Positions 9,183-18,504 of a stretch of 20,521 nucleotides of DNA are shown here, one piece after another (position 1 is the first letter of the stretch; each line of letters begins with the position of its first letter). The stretch covers positions 1,488,780-1,509,300 of the forward strand of contig BFEA01000029.1 in assembly GCA_003427395.1 (NCBI GenBank), in the 5' to 3' direction. Source of the stretch: Chara braunii (lineage: Eukaryota > Streptophyta > Charophyceae > Charales > Characeae). The position numbers and the translations under genes are program-made. The notes under the pieces are model-generated. The model worked only from the letters and a program-made list of their open reading frames with translations, was not told the DNA's origin and made no database searches.

Positions 9183-11634
9183 TTACTCCTCCTTGAGTGC
9201 CCCTTGGTTGGATTGGGTGGGTGGGATCTGTTGCCGCCTTTGGAGCTTGGTCCGTGGACCAAGGTAGCTTAATCTGCTCCTTGAATTTTTTGGAACCCAG
9301 ATTAAACTTTCTCGGGATCTGCGCATTAATGCTGAGAAGGCATTCAGCTCGAATGCCGTCCAAGATTTCAATGACCGCCAGATCTGTCTTATTAGTAATC
9401 CTGAGCCATTGAATCGGGACCCAATGATAGCCAGCATCAGCTATTCTGGCATCCAAACCTTCCAAGGGACGACCATTAATCAATGCTGAGACCACAATGT
9501 ATATCTGTCCTGAGGTACCTTTCTGGATATCGCTTCTAAACGTGCCATAATCTTGCATTAGCCTTACCTCGTATCTTGAGCTCGTCATGTTTGTGGCTCG
9601 ATCCAGTATCGAATCGAGACTTCGTTGCTGCTCAGATTGCCAGGCCGGGAGTAGGAGCGGCCCTTGGCCCTGTGGGACCAATAGCCACTGCGCCTCTACC
9701 GGCCTGTCTCTGAAGATGATAGGGCACGAGAAAAATTTGACTGAGGTACCTTGTTGCGAGAGATCCTGTGGGATGGTTTCCATCCCTTTATTCCTCGTTG
9801 TTGCTGCTGATTGCTGTTGGTTCTGACTTTGGGATCCTATGTCGTGCTGAAGGAAAATTTCTTCCCGCAGAGTGGTAGCTTCAAAAGAAGAAACCATCTG
9901 AGAGACCGATCCTGCTTGTCGTACCGTATTTACTATCTCTTCTGTGTCATGGGCAGTCTGCCCATAATTCCATTCAGGTTCAGTGAAGTCAGGTCGAGCG
10001 TACTTCGATGGAGACACCAACAAGAATCCTTCGACTGTTTCGGCCCCAGTCCCTTGAACCCGATTGACCGAGACAGAGAGACCTCTGTTTTCACCCATTT
10101 GTGCCGAGGAACGACCCTTGCCCGTAGCTAGAGAGGCTTCGGGAGTGGGTCTCTTTCCTCTACCATTCGCGGGACTGGGTAAAGGACTTTTACTAAACAG
10201 AGGGGATGCTGGGGTAGAGTTTCTTCCTCTTCCCCAGGTAGTGGTGTTATCTGCAGGTCGAAGACCTGACTCAGTTGAAGAGACTGAATGTTTGAATGGC
10301 CTTGTCCCCGTGTGAATACTGCTGTGTACGTTTGTGCTTCCAAATCCTCCTCCAGTGGTGGATTGAGGGTCTTCTGGCTCATGTCTTTGTTGGGGAGTTA
10401 CTTGCCTCTCTTGTAGGGACGCCGTGGCGTGTCCACCGGGGCCCTCTGCATTGCTGGTCTCAGGGGAACCGTTTGCCGGTACCCCTGTCTGGAGGGGTCC
10501 AGACATCGGCTCTCCTGACCTTCGGCCTCCTGCATTCGGAGGTGGGTCTGACGGGAGCGGGACAGATTGTTGCATAAGTGGAGGGGGGGCTCCCGACATC
10601 GGCACTCCTGACGCCTGGAAACCAGAGGTCAGGGGTTGGCCGGCCTGAGTTGGGACTGTTTGTTGCACGGGAAAAGAGGAGGGAGGGGGGGGAAAGGGGG
10701 AGGGCGGGGGAGGCATCCCTTCCCTTTCCTCTCGTGCCTTCCCTTTGGGATTGTTGGGTACTGGTCTGTCTCCTTATCCCGTAGAGTTCCTAGAGGAGCT
10801 TTTGGTTTGTTGACAGTCCTGCGTCTCATGTCCATACCAGCGGCAATTGTTGCAATGCCGAGTGAAACAGTCAACCAAATCCGCGGTAAGGATGTCCAAA
10901 CCCAGGATAATCTGGATTCGGGGGTTAAAATTCTCCTTGTCTGCAGGATTTAAACCAAACTTAATATTGACCAAGTGTGGATTTCCCTCATCATATATGG
11001 GGTCGAAATCCTTAATCACTTCGCCAATCGATTGGCCAATCATCGTGCGCAGAGTCAAATATGCGCCGATTGGGACTTTAATAGCCATTACCCAATAATT
11101 CTCCTTCTTCTCTTTGTCCCTCAGCTCATTCCACTCATTCTTTGGCAGCCAGGATCTGATAAGTACTTTGTACCACTTGCCCTTCAGTTTAAATTTCTCC
11201 AGATCCTTCTTAATCAAGACGTCCCTGATTTCTTTGGAGCGCGCTATGTACGTAACTATATGTTATCCTTCAACATGGGTAGTACCACGACCTAGAGCGA
11301 GTTGTTGGGGAGATAGCTTGCCTCCCTCCAAGTTGCGGATCAAGAGCAGTTTTTCTGAACTGCTGATGAAGTTGGTCGGGCCCTGAAAAGCATATACAAC
11401 CGTATGCTCTTTCAGCCATTGGATCTGAATCCGATTGAAGTCATCGCTCGGTATGCCCTTAATAACCCCATTGATGACCCTTGTCCTCACGTACCGGCTA
11501 ACATCTGGGATGTTGCCTTGCGAATAGCATTCCTGCAGAAGCTTCCTGATTCTTACCTCTTCTTCTTCTGAGATAGGCTCACTCCAGCTTTCTGTTGGAG
11601 GGTCTCCTTCAGCGAAGGGGTCTTCAGGATCCAT
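9163..11634 (-). pseudogene. LINE ORF1: RNA-binding zinc-knuckle protein, two in-frame stops
   Basis: This is one frame of 824 codons ending at TAG 9163-9165. The first ATG (MDPEDPFAEGD) is at 11634; the frame is open upstream to 11682 but only with a TTG. In-frame TAA codons lie at codon 124 (11263-11265) and codon 287 (10774-10776). The N-terminal part resembles the DUF4283-like region of plant LINE ORF1 proteins. A CCHC knuckle, C261-x2-C264-x4-H269-x4-C274 (CNNCRWYGHETQDC), follows. After the second stop comes a long proline-, serine- and glycine-rich low-complexity region (MPPPPSPFPPPPSS onwards), then a more ordered C-terminal stretch. In the family, ORF1 binds element RNA as a nucleocapsid-like chaperone. 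It overlaps ORF2 by 20 bp, consistent with coupled translation. Confidence 0.85.
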
Positions 11635-11900
11635 TGGACAGTCTGAGGTTGAAATGAAAGGCAGGTTGAGGAGGAATTCCAAAATCAGGATAGGAGATGG
11701 GAGTTGACAAGGGAGAGTCAGAAGTAGACGAGGAATCAGGTGTGGAGATTCGAATAGAGTATTCCAGTTAGGTTATAATACTGGAATACCGTGGATCCTA
11801 GGATCCAACATTCTTACTTAGAATTCCCACGGTGGTTGGACCTACCCAATTTAGCTTGAGTTTGTCTCTTCTATTACGAGGTCGGGGAGGAAAAAACCCG
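11635..11900 (-). other. Probable LINE 5' region with hairpins
   Basis: Sequence upstream of the ORF1 ATG. It contains an inverted repeat GTATTCCAGT (11759-11768) / ACTGGAATAC (11780-11789), a perfect 10-bp stem with an 11-nt loop. A perfect 16-bp palindrome TGGATCCTAGGATCCA (11792-11807) follows. The LINE 5' end lies somewhere here, but no duplicated target site was found by eye, so the boundary is unresolved. Confidence 0.5.
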
Positions 11901-13389
11901 CGCTGAAGTGTCACCAATGAAAACGTCGTTTAAAGACAAAACATCATCATGATGATTCAATAATTTAAACGGAGGTCCCTTGTAGTGAGGGGTTCGAAAA
12001 GAGTTCTTTTTCCGAAAAAAAGAATCTCGGATTCAGGAGGACCCGCCCTAGGTCATACCCACTCAGGAGAAGGCAGCCCTAAGTTCGAAATCGATCCCGT
12101 GGCGACCTCCTCTCCGAGAGCGGAGGAAAGAAAAGAACAATCCGCCCAGAATCTCCGAAAATACCAATAATAGGATGGACCAGAGAGATACCGCTCCTTC
12201 CCTGCAAGACGTAGTCCAATACCTAAACAGTGATTTACTAATACGGAAAAAGAACAAGAAGTTGCTGAGGCATAGTACTGAGCTCTATTGACCATTGCAG
12301 AAGGACATAAAATTTTGTCCAGAATACTTATCAGCAATAAGCGACAAAAATATAATTATCATTCTCAAGCTTCTCAAAAAGGAAGTTCGAGGGAAAGAAG
12401 GTCCGGAGAAAAAGAGGACAGTAATTTCTCCCACAAAGTAGACGCTCGCTACCTTTCAGAGAACATTACTTGAGGAGAAAAAGCGAAAATTCTCATCCCA
12501 TAGTGTAACGATACCATAGGAGTGAAGACAATTCACCGTATCAGAGTTACTGCGCCATTCGAGGAGAGCATTACAACTCGAGGATCGAAAAAAAGTTATG
12601 ATGTTACCTTGTCTCTCTGCGTGGTATAGAAAGAGTCTCGGCGGAGAATTCTTGCCATTCACAGCGCATAATAAAACTGCGCAACGCCTGTGGACGAGAT
12701 GCCATTTGGCATATCATCACTAATTGCTGGGTTAACAAGAGTTGATAACTGTTTGAGAACTTTGTCCCAGTCCCTACGTGCTACGGTGAGATAGCCTGTA
12801 TCTGAAAGCCTTGACTGGCTAGAGCACTTCCCCTGATGTCGAGTGCCTGAGTGGCTATGGCGACATCGTTCCGGGTTAGGTGAGGTGACCTAATTCGTCA
12901 CCGTGTGCTCGTGCAGGCGCAGCTTGGCGCCACTTCGAGCGCACCTTGTTGCCTCTCTTTTCTTCTTTTTCTGCATGACTGACCAGACTAACAACAACAA
13001 ACACCCTGCTAAACACCCCATCCCTGCTCTTGTGTGGCACTCCGAACAGGCAGCAACATAGCTGAGAGGAGTAGGGCTGAGGTGAGTAAGGTAGTCACTG
13101 CCGGCAACCAACACCCAGTGGCCTTACTTGCTGAAATTTCTTATCTATTCCTAATTCTTCTGCAATCTAGCAAAGAGAGTGGGGAGCTAGTTATGATCAC
13201 GCGCCGTAATTAGGGTGAAGAGGCTCCTCCCCTGCTCAGTTAATCCCCTGCTCCCCAGGGCAATCAATGCTGGCAGGACCTGTCCTACATTGTTGTTGAC
13301 AATTCTCAACTGTACCACATCTATAAGGGACGCTGGACCCGTTTTCCAGCAGGTGTTGCTCCCCACCAATAGATGGAGCCTATCCCCAT
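11901..13389. other. Unassigned sequence, possibly interior of the LTR element
   Basis: No convincing gene. Short open frames on both strands (for example 11985-12170 plus, 12053-12337 minus, 12890-13114 minus) show no motif I recognise. Positions 11.9-12.7 kb have a purine-rich plus strand with composition unlike the flanking gag region. The stretch lies between the LINE and the gag side of the LTR element, where a complete Ty3 element would carry protease, reverse transcriptase and integrase, and none of those motifs is visible. It may be another, unrecognised insertion. Confidence 0.4.
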
Positions 13390-13427
13390 GTGCTAACGGC
13401 GGCTGCTCTTATCACCGTCGTTAGCAC
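13390..13427. repeat. Hairpin-forming inverted repeat
   Basis: GTGCTAACGGCGG (13390-13402) pairs with CCGTCGTTAGCAC (13415-13427): 13 bp with one mismatch (12 of 13 pairs), and a 12-nt loop. It is followed within 25 bp by a G12-A12 homopolymer pair. No U tract follows on either strand, and its role is unknown. Confidence 0.75.
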
Positions 13428-13448
13428 CGAAGGGATTGTTTTCTGGAA

Positions 13449-13472
13449 GGGGGGGGGGGGAAAAAAAAAAAA
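13449..13472. repeat. Homopolymer junction, 12 G then 12 A
   Basis: Twelve consecutive G (13449-13460) are followed directly by twelve A (13461-13472). It could be the A-tail of a short retroposed sequence on the plus strand or plain low complexity. Confidence 0.9.
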
Positions 13473-13555
13473 TCTGAAAATTTGAGATCTTTTGATTAAT
13501 TACTCAGAGCACGAACAATCAACTTAGCAAAATCCAATCAATCTTCCGCCATGGG

Positions 13556-13717
13556 CAGTTAGAGGTGGTAGGGGGCGGCAAAGGACGGTTAGGGTTGGTT
13601 GGGGACGGTTAGGGGTGATAAGGGGCGGTTAGGGGCGGTTGGGGACGGTTAGGGCCGGTTAGGGGCAGTTGGGGACTGTTAGGGGTGGTTANGAAAAAAA
13701 AAAAAAAAAAAAAAAAA
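13556..13717. repeat. G-rich minisatellite (GGGGxxGGTTA) with poly-A and an ambiguous base
   Basis: About a dozen degenerate 10-12 bp units of the form GGTTAGGGGC/GGTTGGGGAC run to 13691. They are followed by an N at 13692, G, then 24 A (13694-13717). Many GGG/GGGG runs at short spacing give G-quadruplex potential on the plus strand. The N marks a base the assembly could not call. The unit differs from the canonical plant telomere repeat TTTAGGG. Confidence 0.9.
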
Positions 13718-13769
13718 GGGCCTGCTTTCGAGCCTGATCCCTGCCTGCCTTGGCCTTCTTAGTGAGAAT

Positions 13770-14057
13770 TCACAAAGCCCCGTCGATAAAAACGCATGGT
13801 CCGGTACAGAGAAAAATAGGGGTCCTCCCTTTAGAGCGCCCATTTGTAGTCAAAGGCTCCCATTTACTCTTGGGCCCGGTAACAAATGTCAAGGCCCTGT
13901 CGATGCTGGCGCAGTGATTTCCTTCGTTCTCGGCCCTGAGGTAATTCCCCACTGTCATAGCTTCCCAGTTCACCGGCGGGCTTGACGCAACTCTTGGGAT
14001 ACCTTCACTCTGTAATTTTAATTTGACGGCGGTGACAAGTTCCGGTCGTCCGATCAC
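13770..14057 (-). CDS. Unrecognised open frame in the LTR element, doubtful
   Basis: This is a 95-codon minus-strand frame whose first codon is GTG, not ATG (PELVTAVKLKLQSEGIP... to ...CTGPCVFIDGAL). Its composition is protein-like, with few low-complexity residues, but I recognise no family. It lies downstream of the Gag-like polyprotein in a different frame and could be a remnant of a further coding region or a chance frame. I assign no function. Confidence 0.25.
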   Translation of the reverse strand: MIGRPELVTAVKLKLQSEGIPRVASSPPVNWEAMTVGNYLRAENEGNHCASIDRALTFVTGPKSKWEPLTTNGRSKGRTPIFLCTGPCVFIDGAL

Positions 14058-15391
14058 ATACCTTCATTCAACGTTAGAATTGTCCAGTCTTACTAAAATA
14101 ATAAATTCTCCGGCTACCGCCGAGTCTTAGAAAAATCACCCTCCTAGGCCCATATTTTCCCATAGTCTCGTCTGACCTTGGTTTCTCCCGTGTCGTCTCT
14201 CCTTCATCAGTCGATCGTCTCCCGTTCGATCGGTCCGCAAGGTGAAAACCGTCGGAACTGGTCACTGTGTGAAGTCTGACCGTCAACTATAGACTTTTCA
14301 AAGGAACTAAAGGGCGGCGTAAGGCTTGGGCCGCCCGACAGCAGCCCCCCCTCCATTCTCGACGTCCCCGTCAAGCCATCTTGGAGTGTCGTGTGATTAT
14401 CGAGAAGGAAAATTTTAATCAGCTGACACCTAATCCGTACCCGATCAACCCAAAGAAACATATTCCTTTTATAATTTTCATTCTTCCTTTTGCCTTTCCT
14501 ACCTCTCTTTCCACCATCGTTTCTTTTAGCTTTCCACTTTTTGTTCCTCACTTGCTTTTTCAACCACTGTATCGATGCCAAGCTCCAGTAGACTTTGAAT
14601 TTGTCTCGCCACTTGTGGAAGTAAAATTTTCTTTCGCTCATACGCTTAGTCGGCGGTTTCAGTTTGACAAATGCTAAAATACCTTCTTCCTGGAACATCA
14701 GGTTTTTGAACTTCCGAGTTTTACCTCCTCCGTTCACGAGCGTCCTTCTCCTTCTCGCTCTCATTTTTCATCCAATCAGTAAGGCTTCAAAGAGTGTAAA
14801 GAAAGGTCTTGCAAGAAAGTTATCGCTTGACAGGCTTGTACGGATCCATAAGGAGCATAGTTCACCCTTCGCACCACCATAAAGATCAAACGTAATGAAA
14901 CATTCAGTTACGCCAGGTAAAATGCCGACGTCAAAGCTGGAGCCGCAACACCAACAGCGGAAAGCACGAGCATATGCCGACACAAGGATGATCAACAACA
15001 GAAAAGGGAGACACAAGTCTATATTCCAGCCTCGGTCCCTTATCCCAAGTTGAAACACTGCGACCCAATTTCTAGTCTCGACCGAATCATTATCATCAAT
15101 AACAGATTCCTTCACTTGAAATCCTTCCTTGAGTTGTGACAGTTCCTTAAATTCTCTTGACGTGCCTCTAAGATGGTCAACATCCTCAATAAGCTTAACT
15201 TCCACGATGGTTTTTCCTCCGCCTTCTTGGTCAGATGGAAGTCGAATCTCATAGTCTTGACCCTCCAAAAGGCTCCCATCTAATTCTCCTTCAACACTCA
15301 CCGCCATGAATTGATCCATTATGTAGTCCCCAATATCTTTCGTAGTTACCAGATTTTGACTCATAGTTGTCTTAGGACTATTCCCAACATC

Positions 15392-15526
15392 ATTTCCAGA
15401 TGTATCGACGGTCTAAAACAGTTGGGCAAAGCCATAGATGACATCAGCCTCGACGGTCTCAAATAATTGAGCAAACTCGTAGCTGTCTTCAGGCTCGACG
15501 ACCTCAAATGGTCGAGCAAGTCCATA
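15392..15526 (-). repeat. Three 15-codon repeats in the Gag-like polyprotein
   Basis: On the minus strand three tandem 45-bp units encode YGLARPFEVVEPEDS, YEFAQLFETVEADVI and YGFAQLF-stop-TVDTSGN. The third unit has a TAG exactly where the second has Glu (LFE), so the stop is best read as a GAG-to-TAG change and the frame really continued. Confidence 0.8.
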
Positions 15527-15847
15527 GTTATCGTCCAGCTTATTTGTGACTTCAAATGCTTGTGAAATTTTTGCGCCCACAACTTCGTCGAGGGGATCTC
15601 TTTCATCTTGATCCTCTATCAACTCGTCTTGGGTGTCTTCAGTACTTTTAAAGTTTTCCCGTTCCTCATCTATTGTTATCATCTCCATTGTCGTGGTTCG
15701 ATTTACCAGTGTCTCCTCAATAACCCTCGGATTTTCGCCCGTCGACGAGACATCGATGCCGAGGCTACCACTATCGGTTCTATCCTTACTGAATTCTCCA
15801 TTAGCTTCCGTAGCACACACTAAAGTCGCATAGGAACCTTCCTCACT

Positions 15848-16132
15848 ATCCTCGAACCGAATGCTTGAAAATTGAATCGTCAGATTATCTTTTGCATCTA
15901 GATCCTCCTCAAACCGGACACTCGGTACCCAGAACTCTCCCTGCTCTGGCTCTTCCGCTGTCCTCGTTCTAATGTCAATGTTCGTCTCCGTAGAAGTTCG
16001 GAAGAGTATATTTTCGCCCTCATTTTCCTTTTTATACCGGTTCTCTTCAAACCTGATACTCGGCATCCAAATTCCTCCCTGAATCACCTTCTGCGTTGCT
16101 CCTGCATTAATGTCAGTATTCATCTTCGTAGA
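15848..16132 (-). repeat. 46-codon protein repeats (PSxRFEE) in the Gag-like polyprotein
   Basis: On the minus strand two copies with a 46-codon period share ST-x2-N-x-DI and W-x-PS-x-RFEE: STKMNTDI...IWMPSIRFEEN and STETNIDI...FWVPSVRFEED. A third, shortened copy has FSSIRFEDS 19 residues later. The segment is acidic and probably extended. Its function is unknown. Confidence 0.75.
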
Positions 16133-17298
16133 AGGTCCGCATGATATATTTTTCTTGTCATTTGCACATTCGATCCCTCTCCTCTCATTCAGCTCGATGA
16201 TTTTCTCAGAGTCTTTTTCTCGTCTGCCCCGAGGCTCTTGTTGTAAGGGAATCTTCAACGGTTCCTCGCTCCCTCGAGGTGAGACATTCTTCGTTTTTTT
16301 TATCCTCTCTCGTTCATTCCTTAGGGTTTCTATCTCCTCGACCATTTCTCATCCTTTCCTATGTGATCTCCTTCGTTCTTCCTTTTCTTCTCTACTTCTC
16401 CAACGCCTATCTCGAAATCCCCTACCGTCGTTCTTCTTCCAGTTGTCACGGTTTCCTCCTTTCCATTCCCCACTATCTCTACTTACTTTACTTTTGTCAG
16501 GCGACATGAACTTTTTTCCATCCTCATCACCGAATTGTTTTTCTAAATGACTTCCGGGTACTCCTTTCCCTAGTTTCTCCAACACCCCATGGAATCTGGT
16601 CCCCCAGTCTGCAAAGCCAATGCCTTTGTCTGAGCGAACGACACCCTTTTAGTGGGCGTGTTCTCCATAACAAACTTTCTTCTCTCGATAGGTAGAGTCC
16701 CTATGAATATACCGCATCGTTCTATCTCACCGGGAAACCCATTTTCTATCAATGGTTCAGATGCCGTCTCAAAGTGTCTCGCAAACGCCACTAACGTCTC
16801 TCCTTCCTCCTCCTTCATCTCCTTTAAGTACTCGACCGAGTAGAAGATGCCGTCACATGCAAAGGCTTGAGACAATCATTCTCTGAAGGTTGCCCACTTC
16901 CAATCCTCGGGTATAGCAGCATGCACGTCTTTGTCTAGATTGAGATCGGTGTGATTAATGAATCCCATTATCGCTTCCCGATCAGTCCAACCCACTCTCA
17001 AGGCATAAACTTCCCAGTCATTCAGGAACTCTGTTACCCGATGTCCCGTGAAACATAGAGGCTGGCCGAAGTACGGTGGTTGGTAAAACATTGAGTTGTA
17101 CAATGGTCCGCACGCCATAGCATATGGATCTGGTTTGCATGGTGGCTCATATCGTCCCTTTTGCCAAGTCTCCCCTTCAGGAATCCTCACACTAGTTGCC
17201 GCCTTTACATGAGGAGGTCTGTTTTCAAACTTTCGACTCCACCTTTCTCCTACTCTCGTCGTCTTCCTTTCTCCTTCTCCGGGACTCTCAACCCCCAT

Positions 17299-18179
17299 CT
17301 TTCTCTCAGGAATATTAAGCTCACTCCTTACTTCCGAGAGTCAAGTTCTCTCCGCAACTTCTCAATGTTTCAACCCTCCATCAATCTGGAAGTGTACTCT
17401 CTCAGACGTTGTGTAGCTCAGCCCGACTGATGAGCTCATAGATCCCTACGACAGGCCGCCACTGGACCCGCCTATATCCCTGACAACGTCAACAGGCCTA
17501 GAAGAGAACCGCCCTCTGGCGTATCTCCTCCTACCCTTATGTCGAAAGAGAGGTTGATCTCATGTCGCCATCGTCGCTGGCCTACCGATCCCGAGAGCTA
17601 TCCCTTGACGTGAGCCGGCCAACTCGTGCGTCATAGGGTCGGACCAAAGTCACACGCTCACGGAACGGTGGTATTTCCCTCGTGCAATCCTATCCGGCAC
17701 CATGTCTCTACTCGGCCCACCTCAGACATGGATTTACCCGGGACGCTTTCCCCCGACACTGTGTAGTGTCCTAATCAGACCTCCCGCTAACAATCGGATC
17801 AGCTAGCCTGTCTATTCGCCCCAACTCCTTGCGATCCGGGGCGCTTCTCCCCTCCCCTTCAGTCCCTCCAGTTCTTCCCCTGCTTACAATTTTCTCTATT
17901 GGAGTCAGATCGGGGTAGACTGACCAAAGGGTAGGGATAAAACCAGAATTATCTCGCTCGATCACAATCACAAGAAGGATGGAAGGAAAAAATGCATGAG
18001 ATCACCAAATGCAAGAATCAAGAATATCACGAGCATTGCAAAAATCAACGTCTCACCGGGGCATGCCGTTCGCTGGTTGGCTGATTGCTCGTCGCCTGCT
18101 CCGCTCTAGTCGTACTCCTCTCCTGATCCTCTCATGTCCCCGCGGTTACAGGCGGACCAAAGTCCCGAGAGGCAGCCTT
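17299..18179 (-). other. 5' leader of the LTR element
   Basis: About 880 bp lie between the primer binding site and the Gag ATG on the minus strand. No long frame is supported. Several stops precede the ATG in its frame, the nearest TGA being about 45 bp upstream. It probably carries packaging signals by family analogy, but none can be read from sequence. The 66-codon frame at 17771-17971 is not convincing. Confidence 0.5.
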
Positions 18180-18196
18180 CCCCGGCAACGGCGCCA
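18180..18196 (-). other. Primer binding site, tRNA-Asp type
   Basis: The minus strand reads TGGCGCCGTTGCCGGGG, complementary to the 3' end, including CCA, of plant tRNA-Asp. One base (C18197 on plus) separates it from the 5' LTR, the normal position for the primer that starts minus-strand synthesis. This site fixes the orientation of the element. tRNA-Asp priming is known for several plant Ty3-type lineages. Confidence 0.9.
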
Positions 18197-18197
18197 C

Positions 18198-18504
18198 TGT
18201 CGACCGGTAGAAGTATTTGCCGGCCTGCGGAATCGACCTCGTCCCCTCCCGCGTCTGTCACCCACGGGGAGGCCGGTTCCGGGCTCCTGTAACCTGTAAA
18301 AAAATAACGTTAATACTTGACAAAATAAAGACAAGGGGATAAGGGATAACAAGGAGCGATACGAAATAAACAGAGTCACTGAAACTATTATTCTAAGTCC
18401 ACTCATTCCCCCACACTGAAGTTTGTTTAATCCCTCACAAATCCACTGTACTAGGCTTGCATTTTATTCCAGTGTCGATTGATCTCCTCTCGTTTCTACG
18501 GTTA
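18198..18504 (-). repeat. 5' LTR, interrupted by the Harbinger insertion
   Basis: This is colinear with 3422-3728 without gaps. It stops at ...CTACGGTTA, where the Harbinger terminal sequence begins. The left copy continues after the same TTA with GTCCCTTTCCTCA, so any remaining 13 bp of this LTR are expected on the far side of the Harbinger element, beyond the window. Confidence 0.9.

Larger units (their letters stand above)
4727..11800 (-). mobile_element. L1-type LINE (non-LTR retrotransposon) nested in the LTR element
   Basis: Reading on the minus strand: a 5' region, ORF1 with a CCHC zinc knuckle (11634-9163), ORF2 with APE endonuclease, reverse transcriptase and zf-RVT (9182-5142), a 3' UTR and an A-rich tail (plus-strand T runs at 4727-4750). 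This order and the zf-RVT finger are the plant L1 arrangement. Both ORFs are present from their N-termini, so the copy is not heavily 5' truncated. Six in-frame stops make it inactive as it stands. The exact 5' end (about 11.7-11.9 kb) and any target-site duplication could not be fixed by eye. Confidence 0.9.
14207..17298 (-). pseudogene. Gag-like polyprotein of the LTR element, broken
   Basis: ATG at 17298 (MGVESPGEGER) opens a Ty3-like Gag. The first 140 codons end at an in-frame TGA (16876-16878), and the same frame continues with a capsid-type segment (YLKEMKEEEGETLVAFARHFE, then RCGIFIGTLP) to 16570. A one-base frameshift near a G5 run (plus 16601-16605) leads to the frame used for the rest. 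That frame holds an Arg/Gly/Lys-rich segment, a charged region with repeats, and further in-frame stops TGA (16349-16351), TAG (15413-15415) and TGA (14768-14770) before TGA/TAA-type termination at 14207. A hydrophobic helix followed by CWCC lies at 14957-15016, and a Lys/Arg-rich tail at about 14430-14760. No CCHC knuckle, protease or polymerase motif was seen. Family knowledge: Gag packages element RNA into particles. The C-terminal half is unlike standard Gag and may be captured sequence. Confidence 0.72.
3422..18504 (-). mobile_element. LTR retrotransposon (Ty3-like, non-autonomous), with nested LINE
   Basis: Two 307-bp direct repeats (3422-3728 and 18198-18504) bound this element, and both start TGTCGACCGG on the plus strand. 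On the minus strand the right copy is the 5' LTR: one base inside it lies a 17-nt primer site identical to the 3' end of plant tRNA-Asp. Next come a leader, a Gag-like frame (17298 down), a non-coding 3' region and the left LTR. The LTRs differ at about 13 of 307 sites (9 transitions, 4 transversions, no indels, counted by eye). No protease, reverse transcriptase or integrase belonging to this element is visible, so it is probably non-autonomous. The 5' LTR is interrupted by the Harbinger element at 18505, so the target duplication cannot be checked. The 5 bp next to the left LTR are CTCGG (3417-3421). Confidence 0.88.

Noticed and set aside
11985-12700. Organelle DNA insertion (mitochondrial or plastid)
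   Set aside because: The purine-rich style suggested it, but I recognise no organelle gene, so the claim is unsupported without a search.
13556-13691. Interstitial telomere repeat
   Set aside because: The units contain GGTTAGGGG-like words but are degenerate 10-12 mers, not TTTAGGG arrays. A minisatellite is the safer call.
13556-13691. CRISPR-like array
   Set aside because: There are no equal-length unique spacers between conserved repeats, and the context is a eukaryotic transposon.
14074-14286. 70-codon minus-strand frame after the Gag-like polyprotein
   Set aside because: It is in another frame, short and charged, overlaps the end of the polyprotein and has no recognisable motif.
18180-18196. 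Possible tRNA-Asp gene fragment
   Set aside because: Only the 3' terminal 17 nt including CCA are present, and they adjoin an LTR by one base. That is a primer binding site, and genomic tRNA genes do not usually encode CCA.
18009-18299. 96-codon plus-strand frame
   Set aside because: It crosses the primer binding site and the LTR boundary, has no domain, and is antisense to the element.
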